The notes under the pieces are model-generated. The model saw only the letters and a list, made by a program, of their open reading frames with translations. It was not told the DNA's origin and did not search any database. Below are positions 32,537-42,875 of a stretch of 64,000 nucleotides of DNA, piece after piece (positions within the stretch are counted from its first letter, which is position 1; every line of letters begins with the position of its first letter). Origin of the DNA: Adiantum capillus-veneris (Eukaryota; Streptophyta; Polypodiopsida; Polypodiales; Pteridaceae); the NCBI GenBank assembly GCA_014529385.2, contig CM043952.1:58054119-58118118 (forward strand), read 5' to 3'. The position numbers were made by a program, and so were the translations under genes.

Positions 32537-33436
32537 TCATAAGGTTGGTTCTCCCATGATTGCATAAGATCTGGCTCCTCTTGCTCTTCCTCTACCACGT
32601 CCTCCATTTCTACCTCCTCTTAGATTATCTCCTTGATTTTGAGCAATGGCTCTAGTAGTAGTTCGAGGGTTTTTCTCTTCATGACAGTTATTTCTATAGT
32701 TCCCCATTTGATTGCATCCATAGCACCTAACGTTTGGGAAGGTCTGCTCCAAGTTCAATGCTGCAGCTAGTCCACGTTGTTGTTATCCTTGGTTGAAAGT
32801 TCCCCTGGCTCTTCCCCTAAAGTTATTAAATCCATTATAGTTCCTTATGGAGTTGGCTCCTTCGGTTGCAAGAGGCTTAGCCTTGAGAAATGCATCCTGT
32901 ATTGATGTAGGCCTCATGGCTTCGAGACGTGTACTCGGGGGTTTGTTGAGGCCTTGACAGAAACGGGCAATTTGTTGCTCCATGGTCATCTGAGGAGCAT
33001 AGCGTCGTAAAGACACAAACTTGGTGTAGTAATCCTTTAATGAAAGTCCTAGTTGGCGTAGACCAAAGAATTCGTTCATCTTGATGGCCTGATGTGCAGG
33101 AGGGAGATAGCGTTCTTTGATTGCCTACTTCATTTTCTCCCAAGATGGACTACTTGTGGGATTATCTCTGCAGTGTTGCTTCCACCAAAGTTTGGCATCT
33201 CCACTGAGACGGAACATACCCAACATTGTTTGGTTTTCCTGAGCAGTTCCTGCAGTTTTAAAATAGTCCTCCATAGCATCTAACCATGCTTTGGAATCTC
33301 GCTCTAAATTGGGTCCCTCTCCCTTGAAAGTAGGGAGTTGAACTTGCTTTAGTAGTAATTTTTTCTCTTGAGCAACAATTAAAGGATATTTACATGAGTA
33401 TTTCCCTGAGATTAAATTAGTGGAATTTAGTACCAA
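32537..33436 (-). pseudogene. Chromovirus gag
   Basis: Three adjoining pieces. 33436-33125: LPTFKGEGPNLERDSKAWL, then AKLWWKQHCRD. 33079-32783: MNEFFGLRQLGLSLKDYYTKF, MTMEQQIARFCQGLNKP. 32758-32537: zinc knuckle CYGCNQMGNYRNNC followed by a Gly/Arg-rich tail. In the knuckle the His of CX2CX4HX4C appears as Tyr. It lies downstream of the PBS on minus, as expected. Stops at about 33122 and 32780. Confidence 0.85.
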
Positions 33437-34209
33437 ATGAAATCTCTCTTACTTATGCTTTTAACTTATTTGCACACACGATGAAGACAATTGTCAAGCC
33501 ATAAACAAAACTCCTTATAGCATACCCATGAGAACCATAGTATGTACAAGAGTTAATACAATCCATGAAGGTCCTACTATGTACAAAGGTGAAGACAATC
33601 CTATACTAGAATCTTGTGGACTTTGGGTGGATCAGATATAGGATCAAAATATACAACATCTTTTGGTCCATTAAAACTAGGGCCTACACCTATGGGCCTA
33701 ATTCTACCTAGGTAGATTACTTTAGACACCTGATCAAACACCCACTGATTTTGTGATACTTGGACATCACCTATTACAAGGGTTTCCTCTGGATTCTTCC
33801 TTCCAATGAAAAATTATACTTCAATCACTTGAAGATATTCAACCCATTTGAGTCTCTTTATATTTAGTTCTAAACCTTTTAACCCTCCTGCATCAATGAA
33901 GACAATTATACCAAATCCTGACCAGCTGGTCCTTCAAGTGGAAGGAAAAAATCTCTTATCTAGCCATTTCATCACACTTTTTGGCATTGAATAGTGTCAG
34001 GATAGGCAAGCTCTCATGAACCTAATGTTGAAATCCATGGATTTGCAGTAGGCCTGATGGAAATCTTCCTACAAATATGGGGATAATTCTCTCTCTTTCT
34101 TTCTCTCCCTCTTTTTAATCAAATATCTCTTTAATTGAATTCATCAAGATCACTTATTTCAACCTAACGCCTTAACTTTTCCCTAGGTCCAGGACTTTAA
34201 TTAACACAT
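33437..34209 (-). other. Leader between PBS and gag of the chromovirus
   Basis: About 0.77 kb without a gene. Contains a pyrimidine-rich TCTCTCTCTTTCTTTCTCTC stretch near 34090. Confidence 0.5.
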
Positions 34210-34221
34210 GCTCTGATACCA
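34210..34221 (-). promoter_or_regulatory. Chromovirus primer binding site
   Basis: TGGTATCAGAGC on minus, two bases from the LTR end. Initiator-Met type. Confidence 0.92.
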
Positions 34222-34223
34222 TT

Positions 34224-35020
34224 TGTGAGATCCCCAATCCGCCAATACCAAGATTGGAATGGGATCCTTGACAGATCTCTAGGTCTGATAAAAAGCAGAG
34301 TCTCTAAACATGAAAAAATCCAAGGAATATACCTTTACCATTGACAATGACTTGGGTCTATAGCCTTAGAAGAAGACCTAGTCCCGTTTTCGCTGCGAGG
34401 CAGGACTAGGTCTTCTTCTAAGGCCATAGACCCAAGCCATTGTCAATGGTAAAGGGTCTATTCCTTGGATTTTTTCATGTTTAGAGACAATTTTTTGGTC
34501 TAATTTGGAAGAGCCACACATGTGTGTGCATGATGGAATCGTCGCGTGGAGCAAGGATTAGCTTGGGTGCAATCAATTGTAAGTGCATTGACCTACTTCA
34601 TTCAATTTTTGAGTGGTTAATTTGATTCCAATGTGTTGCCAGTTTATTGCTCAAGATAAGGCTTAATTCTCATCAAGAAATCATGTGTGTGCATAAAAAT
34701 CATTGTGTGTGTACACACACCAAAGAGGTAAAAAACTGTCAAAAAATTCAAGTGTGTGTGCACCTAATTTTTAGTGTGTGCATGCAGTTAAAGTGATGGA
34801 ATTGATGATACATGAGTATGCAATCATGTAAATGATGAGTATGTGAGGCTAATTCAAACATTGGATAAGCCTAATTGCCAAAAAATTGGGCAAAAATTGA
34901 GTGTGTGTGCCCATCCATGACCACTTGATTTTCAATGATGTTGATGGTCAATTTATCAGACCTAGAGACCTGTCAAGGATCCCATTCCAATCTTGGTATT
35001 GGCGGATTAGGGATCTCACA
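34224..35020 (-). repeat. Chromovirus 5' LTR with 70-bp inverted ends
   Basis: 797 bp. The outer end is fixed by TSD AGGAT and by the restored MULE frame, the inner end by the PBS. Bases 34223-34292 and 34952-35021 are inverted copies of each other with only about two differences over 70 bp, far longer than the usual TG/CA palindrome of LTR ends. Confidence 0.85.
34300..34488. repeat. Long hairpin: inverted repeat with about 86-bp arms
   Basis: Arms 34300-34385 and about 34401-34488 are near-perfect reverse complements (TCTCTAAACATGAAAAAATC ... CCTTAGAAGAAGACCTAGTC), separated by a loop of about 15 bases. It lies inside the LTR, just beyond the terminal inverted repeat. A transcript would fold into a long stem. 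Confidence 0.92.
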
Positions 35021-35025
35021 AGGAT

Positions 35026-35427
35026 ACAAATGGGGCAATTAAGGCCTATGATAGTGTATTTAAGACTAAATTTCTAGGGAGCTCAAAGAAGATGGTTGGA
35101 CGTAGAATCAGTCAGTTACTCCACAATCTAACATCCTCCACTGTGTCTTTTCACTGGTACATACAAATGATGAAAGATAAAGGGTTTTTGCACAATAATT
35201 CAATTGAGAGTATTGTGAAGGATTATTTTGAAAGAGTGATGAAAATTCATGACAACAATGTATTCATAATTTCTATGGAGAAGGACTCCCATGCACTTGT
35301 GCAAAGTGGCTCAAACCCACAAGTGGTGCATACGATATACAATCCCAATAATGTTTGGGCATGTTGCACATGTGCTTGTTCATACAAGGAAAATATATGC
35401 AAGCACCACATAACACAATATGAGTGA
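35026..35427 (+). pseudogene. MULE-A transposase, C-terminal part with SWIM zinc finger
   Basis: Continues from 16603 without a frame change (TNGAIKAYDSVFKTKFLGSS). It reads KMVGRRISQLLHNL, then WACCTCACSYKENICKHHI, the CXCX(n)CXH SWIM finger typical of MULE transposases and their FAR1/FHY3 relatives. The SWIM finger is thought to bind DNA or partner proteins. The frame ends at TGA about 35425-35427. Confidence 0.82.
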
Positions 35428-35835
35428 ATTTGGAAATTTCCCAATTCCCACTTTCAAAATGAGCTTAAAAGTTGACCACATGGCCAAATCTTAACCAAAG
35501 TTTTGAGAGTATGGCTCGAAAGAGCTTTTCAAATACTACATTGTTAAAGCAGTTAACCTTAAAAATAGTTTGAGATTCGTCCATATGGCCAAATCTTTAA
35601 GACATTTGTGATTCCCTCTAAAGTCTCAAAGTCTCTAATATTGTGTTAAATAAAGAAGATGCTTGTGTTACATGTTTCAACTTCTATTTTGAAGGATGTG
35701 TGCTTAAAGTTATATTAAAGGAGGCAAGATGCAGGTGATATACATGCAAGGCCAGCAATACCCATCAAAGCCCTAGATAGAGAGCTTGCCATAATTGATA
35801 TACGTCAAATCTTTCAAATTGTGAGGGTGGGAGTC

Positions 35836-36056
35836 TTCATGAGAATGAGGCCAATGAAGATAACAATGAGGGCTTGAAGGATCTTCACAATCTCCTTCAA
35901 GAGCTTGTGTCAGCCATCAAGAACAATAGGGAGTTGATTGGGGGAGCATGTGAAATTTTAAAGCAAGCCATTAGAAAACTACATGCTTTGAAAGCTACTA
36001 GTGAGGATGCCTATCAGCATGCTTCTACATTTTTTTCCACTAAAGATGCATTTTGA
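35836..36056 (+). pseudogene. MULE-A C-terminal tail
   Basis: Open frame with DLHNLLQELVSAIKNNRELI and KQAIRKLHALKATSEDAYQH, ending in a stop near 36056. It is helical and charged, like the tail after the SWIM finger of MULE-B (48200-47856). It was probably once joined to the SWIM segment, with about 400 bp of decayed sequence between. Confidence 0.4.
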
Positions 36057-37360
36057 AACACTTTGAAGAGAGCAAAGCCTTTTCTAAAGAAGAGATTTGG
36101 GAGGAGGAAACTGGACCAAGTCAATAGTCAGAATTGAATAAACTTATTTATACTCCCCACATGCAAAAGACGATGCTCAATGCAACAAAAACTAGATAAG
36201 CATGCAAAAAAAGAGGACGGAAATTCAGGTCCATCCAATATGTATGCCTAGCTAGCTCCAATCATGTAGGTTTAAACTCATGTAGTATTCCTTCAAATGT
36301 TGAGAAGCATTGCAACGGATCTAGCACATTGAATTATGCGCTTTGAGAATATATATTCCTATGTTCATTTGTGTGTTGGAGAGAGGGAGTGGTCAACGAT
36401 GGTGTAGCACCGCATTGAATTAATAAAAGGCTATAAATGTCTAGCCACATAGCCAACATGTAACATTTAATGGCCTAAAAAACTTGTGTGTAGCGGAAAT
36501 TAGCATGAACATAGTGGGCATTTCATTAGATTAGATTCTAAATGAGAATTACAAGAGTGCTTGGGTGGAGAGAGCAACAAAAAGCATAACACCTAGTTAG
36601 ATAGCATGAACAATACTTTCAAAAGAGAGAGAAATTAAGCTATTGACAACAGTTGAGGACCGGATTTGCATGGAGCCGGTCCCCCCTCCAAAAGTCTTTG
36701 TATTATGGTTTCTCCCATCAAGAGAGACATTGTACAATACAATTCTTTGTGTTCCTTCAAGACTAGCTAGTGCAATGAAGATGAAAGCTTCATGCACTAA
36801 GCAAAACACTTAGCAAACACAACATCAATTATCCCCGGTCTCAGACCCAAGACCTCACACACCTTCGAAGATGGTGAGAGCTAGCAGGGTATGAGAGTAG
36901 ATTGAGAGGAAGGAGTATCTTATGAGAAAGATGTACATCTCCTCACATAATCACTCATATTAGCATAGCTTAGCTTAGTAATTAGCATGGTAGAGGAGAT
37001 GAGCATGCATTGAAGCTTGGCTCTTGGTTGGATTTTCATCACAAAGCCAAGAGTTGTTGGTGTAGGCCTCCCTTCTCACAAGCTTGGAGTAGGTGGTAAG
37101 CTTTCCATTAAAGCTTGAGAAGGAGAGAGAGTCTTCTTTACTTCACACCTGAGATTGTGTGAGTGTGTGTGTGTGTGATAATTCCTTGCAAAAATCAGCC
37201 CCCTCTCTCTCTTGGGTGAGCCCTCTTGGTATTTTCTCTTGCTCTACCCTCGTTGGACCTCCCCAGGTCAAGCCAATGACTATTAAGCAGCATAAGTGAT
37301 AGCCTTCTTACATGTGTCCCCCTTTCCCCTTTTGTGAGAGATTTAGGTAATTTAATAATT
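36057..37360. other. Region without recognisable gene
   Basis: No domain or motif seen on either strand. Contains a short GTGTGTGT tract near 37157 and pyrimidine-rich words. Confidence 0.5.
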
Positions 37361-37370
37361 CAACTAAACT

Positions 37371-37576
37371 CTCATTGGACCCCTTTGCCTCCTGGCCAAT
37401 AGGAATCAGACAAGCCATTGGGCTGCTGAATGCTCATTGGACCCCTTGGGAGACTGTCCAATAGTCTTCTAGAGGACTTAATTCTCATTGGTTATTTTAT
37501 TAAGTGGTTTTACATTAATTAAACTAGATTTACTCTAGCCTAATTCTCATTGGTCCAACTCCAAGGTCATCCAATA
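37371..37576. repeat. Cluster of ATTGG/CCAAT pairs at regular spacing
   Basis: CTCATTGG occurs at 37371, 37433, 37484 and 37546 (steps of 62, 51 and 62 bp). Three copies are followed about 20-30 bp later by CCAATAG. The result is seven CCAAT boxes in alternating orientation in about 200 bp. It may be a degenerate tandem repeat. No gene start is recognised next to it. Confidence 0.7.
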
Positions 37577-38116
37577 GGAATTGGGTACACCTTGTGGCAT
37601 CTGGCCTAGGGAGCTGACATGTGTCCCTCATTCCCTTTGTGTAAAGGGAGCTTGTGTGTGTGTGTGTGGCTTTCTCTCTCATCCCCTACAAGAAAGGCTC
37701 GCCCCCCTCCTATGTAGGGATGTGAAAAGACTTTTTTGGACACACACAAAGCATCCAATTCCCTTATGGTTGACCTTTGGACACAACCTTTGAATTTTGG
37801 AACCTTAGCATTTTGGAAGTCTTAATGGGCTGAACCTTAGGGTCTTTTTAGCCCATTGTTTCACATGGCTCTTTTGCAGATGGCCCCCCTTTTGGATCCC
37901 TATTTTCCCTCCTTTGTATCCCTACAGTGGCCGGTCTGCTAGCTTAACCAATATTCTAGCTTTTTCTCCCCTGGCACTTCCCCACATTAAATGATCAGTT
38001 TAATATGAGAAAATCATTTAGGAGAATTAGATATTGATTATTATGACACAACACATTGAATTATTTACAATGGCATTGTCTATTGAGATTGTTTACTAAT
38101 ATGTGTATGTGTATAC

Positions 38117-38118
<2 letters not shown>

Positions 38119-38202
<84 letters not shown>
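38119..38202. repeat. Compound (TG)n(AG)n microsatellite
   Basis: TG 38119-38170 switches directly to AG 38171-38202. Confidence 0.95.
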
Positions 38203-38203
<1 letters not shown>

Positions 38204-39233
38204 ACCGGCATGGAAGGCATCCACAACTCGACATCCACAAAAATTCACTTGTTTCGTGTAGGTGTGCATAGATCAATAGGATGTTCACTTAGTGGCCATA
38301 TATAATGCTCTTTTTGTGGCATAGAGAGATGCCTGCATAATTCTTGATGTGGATGTACATATGGGATTTGATGCTGGAAGCATCGAAAGCTCTAGCTTAA
38401 ATTTCCTAATTTGCTTCCATACTTAGCCTTAATGACACTATGACATGTAGTATTGAATCTTTGAACCTTGAAGAAGTTGAAATTGTCTTTAATTAGTTCT
38501 ATTTCATCGATAAAACTTATTTTTTTATAAGCTCTATTTTTCTCAGAGGAGAAACAAGTTGAATGGTAGTCCCCTTGTAGCATTGGAATTGTGTCATCCT
38601 TTGTCAAACAAAAACCACTTATACTACTATCTCTTTTAGAGCCATTACTTAAAGTTCCAATTTGAACCATGCACACAAATCTTGGTGACATTTGCATATT
38701 CTAACATGATTGTATTTCTAGTAGTTGGCACTATTGAAGAACAAGATATAGTAAAATCTTCTTTCTTCTCGTGGTGAACTGTCGATGAAACTTATGGTTG
38801 AACTAATTGCTCTAGAGTGACAATGGTAGTTGTGAACAATGGTCATGGATTCGATGGTGTTAGTGACCTATTTGTTGCTACTACAAACTCATTAATATTG
38901 TATGATCTTGTTGTGATTCATTTATAGCAATTTCCAATTGAAGTTCACTTTCAGAGTGCATATTCTTTTACTCATTTAGCAAAGAGGACTTAGCCACAGA
39001 GGATGCAAAAGGTGGGGGACATTGACTAGCATTGTTTGTAACCATCAGTAGGACACTTTGAGCTTACGAAGTTGGACTATTAGGCAGTACGCATACATAT
39101 CCTTAAGTTTGAGAACAAGTAGATAGTATGTATAAATTATGTGAGAAAAAAATTAAGTTTTATTCAATCCGCAGAAAGAGATGGACAACAAAAAGTGAGA
39201 GGGGAAGACGTTTTGCTAGTGCTTGATAAAAAA
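38203..39233. other. Region without recognisable gene
   Basis: The only frame of note is minus 38392-38697 (101 codons, ending in an internal region SGFCLTKDDTIPML). I do not recognise it and give no function. Confidence 0.4.
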
Positions 39234-39710
39234 TAGGGAAAATTACCAAAATACCCCTCTAATTTGTGGAAATTCCCAAAACACCCCTCAAATTTCTAAA
39301 ATTCCCAAAATACCCCCGATATTTTGTCATAAATTCCCAAAATCCCCTTCAAATTTTCCAAAATTCCCAAAATACCCCTGGTTGTGAGAGTAAATTTCTC
39401 AAAAAAAAAATTTATTTGTAGATCTTCACAAGAAGAGTGATTGTCTATCGTACAAGATGCTAAAACTAGAATTTGAGTTGGTTATGTAGGCTTTGGAGAT
39501 GAATTGCTTCATTATTTTTAGACATAATTGCCTTTTCTTCGATGGTAAATGGTGACAAATTACATGATGAGCACTCAAAAACGGATCTCAATTGTTAAAA
39601 ACAAATGAAGATTAGAAAATCTTGAACAATCCAACCAAAATAGATACAAGGGTATTGTGGAATTTGAGGGGTATCCTCAAATTAGAGGGGTATTTTGGTA
39701 ATTTTCCCTA
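39234..39710. mobile_element. MITE-like element, 32-bp terminal inverted repeats
   Basis: Left end 39234-39265 (TAGGGAAAATTACCAAAATA...) and right end 39679-39710 are exact inverted copies. Total 477 bp with no coding capacity. Inside the left end, the words AATTCCCAAAATACCCC repeat several times. A-rich flanks on both sides hide the target duplication. It lies about 115 bp beyond the 3' end of the dirigent-like gene. The start TAGGGAAAATT is shared with the other MITE at 46739. Confidence 0.85.
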
Positions 39711-39743
39711 AAAAATATGTTATGAGACAAAAACATGGTGGAC

Positions 39744-39745
<2 letters not shown>

Positions 39746-39778
<33 letters not shown>
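39746..39778. repeat. (TG)n microsatellite
   Basis: A pure TG tract between the MITE and the 3' end of the dirigent-like gene. Confidence 0.95.
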
Positions 39779-39779
<1 letters not shown>

Positions 39780-39826
39780 GGGGTAGGAGAAGAAACATGT
39801 GTGTGGAATGGAGCTACCGAGGCAAT

Positions 39827-40380
39827 CTAGAAGGATTCGTCAAGGCGGATGTGGGCATCATAATGAGTGACAATGTGGGTGAGATTGGAGGGGGTGCGGG
39901 AAATGGAGACGGGGCGGCCCAAGTTGTAGCCGTGCGCGTGCCTGAAGGCACCAGTGCCACCGAACACCACAAACTCCCAAGGGCTGGTGAAGACGGCCTC
40001 GCCCTGCTGCGACAGCGTGCCCTGCACTCATAGTGCACCACGTTGTTCACCACGAACATGGTGCCGGCCGCCAAATTGTTGACGGCCACGGCCGTTCCCC
40101 TGACGTACCCCATCACAGTCGACGTAGGATCGGCCGCCTCTGTCATCACGAACTCGTAAACCACCCACTGTCCGAAACCCGCTAGCGTCCCCTCCAACAC
40201 CGGCCTTGTCGGTGCCGTCATCCGGAGTTCATTCGTCCCGAACTCCTGCTGCAGATAGTAGGAGATGACCTGCGTTTTGCTCTGATCCGCATTTACTATT
40301 ATCATTAGCAGCGCCGCCAGCACGGCTAATTGCATCATCACGCCTGCTGGGAAGCTCAAGCAGCCATAGCTTGCTGCCAT
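39827..40380 (-). pseudogene. Dirigent-like protein gene with one frameshift
   Basis: Dirigent proteins are secreted beta-barrel proteins that steer stereoselective coupling of phenoxy radicals in lignan and lignin-like synthesis. The start at 40380 gives a hydrophobic N-terminal segment (about residues 13-30, AGVMMQLAVLAALLMIIV), a likely signal peptide. The body shows VLEGTLAGFGQWVVYEFVMT, TVMGYVRGTAVAVNNLAAGT and FVVNNVVHYE. Near 40030 one base is missing relative to the family. The next frame continues with VQGTLSQQGEAVF and FVVFGGTGAFRHAHGYNL, the C-terminal dirigent signature, ending at 39827. The combined length of about 185 residues is normal. It is GC-richer than its neighbours and is the only clear non-transposon gene. 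The frameshift could be real or an assembly error. Confidence 0.75.
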
Positions 40381-40388
40381 TGACGAGT

Positions 40389-40402
40389 ATGTATGTGTGT
40401 GT

Positions 40403-40474
<72 letters not shown>
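40389..40474. repeat. Compound (TG)n(AG)n tract directly upstream of the dirigent-like gene
   Basis: It lies 9 bp upstream of the start codon. In gene sense it is (CT)n followed by (CA)n and so would be in the 5' UTR. CT/GA tracts in plant 5' regions can bind GAGA-type (BBR/BPC) factors. Confidence 0.9.
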
Positions 40475-40477
<3 letters not shown>

Positions 40478-41050
40478 AGAAGAGAAGGTCTTATTCTTAA
40501 GTGACGTGAAAGATCTATCCGACGGCTCTTGAACTCAAGACGACAAAGAGGGACAGAAACAGAGAAGGCGATTGCTTATGATACGCTTTTCTAGCACCCT
40601 CGACATGCACTTTATTATTAAAAACTAGTCTTGCTCGGTGGGCCTTTCCCGTATGTATTCTGATAAATTTTGGAGCGCATTTGGTTATTTGGTTAGTTGG
40701 TTGTGATTGTTGTCGTCTCGGCTTTTGTTTAGAACATAAGCGGTTGAGTAGAACCAATTGATAAGCAACAATAATAACTCAGTTTGGGACTTGATGAGCA
40801 TTGGGAAGAAGCAAGTTGTGTTCCATAGCACTCACTATAGAACACAGGGCTATTAAAGGTCATAATTGAATCGAGCAAAGGGTTACAATTTAATCATTCT
40901 GCTTAAACCTTACTCCTTAACTGACTTTGGTTATTGTTTGCAAATTGCCATTTAGTCTAGTAATATCGGCCATTTAGTCTCTAGACCGTGGACCTATCTT
41001 TAGTTACTCTCAATCAAGCATAGTCAATTTTCCCTTATTTCTTGTAGAAC

Positions 41051-41096
<46 letters not shown>

Positions 41097-42875
41097 ATCG
41101 CGCTGTCATAGCAAGAGGGAGAAAGGAGTCTTGGTTGTCGATTACAGAACTTGGTGCAAAACATATATGAAGAGGAAAACATTGGGATAAAGGGTTGTTC
41201 TCATGCTACAGAACGGTCATGCATAGGAGAACAATGCCAGGCTACAATATGTAAGATGCATTTCCAAACGAAACAAGGACATACGAATATTTACATTAAC
41301 CACCTAGGAATAAAGTAAACATATATAGAGTGTATTGAATATTGCAATACATAAGTTAAATTGCCGAACTCTGAGAAAGAAGTGTGTATCTATTTGATAT
41401 ATAGATTTGATGATTGAGATTGAGCATGCACTAGTGAGGAAAATGTGTAGCTAAACTAAACTTATGGAAGCATTGACAAACTCAAAAAAATACATAAAAC
41501 ATCAACAGACTATAAAAATTAAACTGCACTACCGACTTGATAATTATGTATGAATGTCATCCAATTGTGCAAGCTGGAGGACAGTGTTTGAGTCAAGCTA
41601 TATAAAAGCAATGTGAATACTTAAACATTTTTTCTTGCAATTAGACACAGTAAAAATGATAATTATACAGTGCACGTCATGCAGAAGTGTCGTAAAAAAG
41701 TAGGGTGAAGAGTTGTCATTGTGGTCTCTTGATAAATTATAAGAAATGAAAGTTGTGCCCTACCCCGTAGGATTTATGTGTTGGACCAAGCAAATGCATA
41801 GGCATGTGGAATTGGATATAGATACCAAACCGTGTAGTGTTGTCAAGATGAGTCATGGTTGCATTTTGATCTCTACATTCATCATTTCCATGCTTCCAAC
41901 AAATTGGATACATGGCTACCAGAAGACAACAACATGCATTTGCCTTTCATCAAATTTAAATTGTTGCAATTGTATTCTACTTTTGATTGTGTCTATCTGA
42001 CTATCATTATCGCAATGGTTCAATCCTAAACTACTGCATTGAGAGCCCCCTCTTGGTCCTCATCGCTCGTGCAGCTAGAGTTGGCATACAAACTTGACAC
42101 AAAACCCACACAACTTGAGGTATTATTGCAGCCAACACTGCAATCTTTCCTTTAGGGGAAGAAGTTAAGAACACCATAAATACTGCAAGTGTTGAATTGC
42201 TCAGAAGACCAAATGTCTCTTCCAAGTCGATGCTTCTTGTTAGTGGTAATCAAGTCTTCGGAATCCAACACTCCCTGGCCTATAGATTTTGCATCCAATG
42301 ATTGGTATTATGCTACATGAAGCTTTTTTAGGTTCAATTGGTGAAAACCTCTTAGGACAACCAAGTAATCAAGAATGGTCCTTTGTTATTGCTCTCACAA
42401 CTCTCATCTCTCTTGGCTATAGTTGTTTATGTCATTGGTAGACACATGCCCTCTTATGTTTCCTACTAAGACGTGGCTTTCAATGCCTTTGTCAAGTTTT
42501 CAAATATGTGAAATTCCCATGGTACCTGATTGTAGTTCAAAAGCTTCCTCTTCTATATCCACTAGTTCTACCACATGGATGTCATGGAGGTAGACAATGG
42601 ATTTTTTGAGACACCTCCAAAGCCTCAACCAAAGTGGGTGAGGTTTGAACGACTTCATGGAAAATAACAAAGCCTGGTGTGTTGGAAATCATGGATCCCA
42701 AGGACTATACATTAGGCAAAGTGGGAAACCCCTCTAGATGGTCTAAGCTCAACATTTTCATGGGTTACATAGGCTATCCATTATTCTTCCCAATAGTAAC
42801 TTTGTCATCAATAGTGTCTTGTTGTATTCCTCTCTCTATTTGTTGTATGTAACATGGCCTACCCACCAGCATCCT
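40475..42875. other. Region without recognisable gene
   Basis: Holds the presumed promoter of the dirigent-like gene (40475-41000 on minus; no convincing TATA box) and an AG tract at 41053-41092. Short frames (for example 42031-42225 minus) match nothing I know. 41750-42870 may contain decayed element sequence downstream of the next gypsy fragment. Confidence 0.45.
41053..41092. repeat. (GA)n microsatellite
   Basis: A pure tract of 20 units. Confidence 0.95.

Larger units (their letters stand above)
16604..35020 (-). mobile_element. Composite 18.4 kb chromovirus insertion in MULE-A
   Basis: Starts TGTGAGATCC and ends GGATCTCACA, with the exact 5-bp duplication AGGAT at 16599-16603 and 35021-35025. 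Removing it with one AGGAT copy restores the MULE reading frame, which proves both ends. The right part is a minus-strand Ty3/gypsy element: LTR 34224-35020, initiator-Met PBS 34210-34221, gag 32537-33436 and a chromodomain at 31684-31850. Protease, RT, RNase H and the integrase core are not found, so this is a deletion derivative. The left LTR matches the right one only over the last 29 bp (16604-16632). Later insertions inside are the solo Copia LTR, LINE-B and the Copia element. Confidence 0.85.

Noticed and set aside
34223-35021. Interpretation of this segment as a stand-alone MITE because of its 70-bp inverted ends
   Set aside because: Its outer end coincides exactly with the AGGAT duplication and restored MULE frame, and its inner end abuts a Met-type PBS. 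It is therefore an LTR, though an odd one.
39814-40020. Continuation of the dirigent first frame to 39814 (Arg/Pro/Ser-rich end)
   Set aside because: The dirigent signature continues in the neighbouring frame, so this end is out-of-frame sequence after the frameshift.
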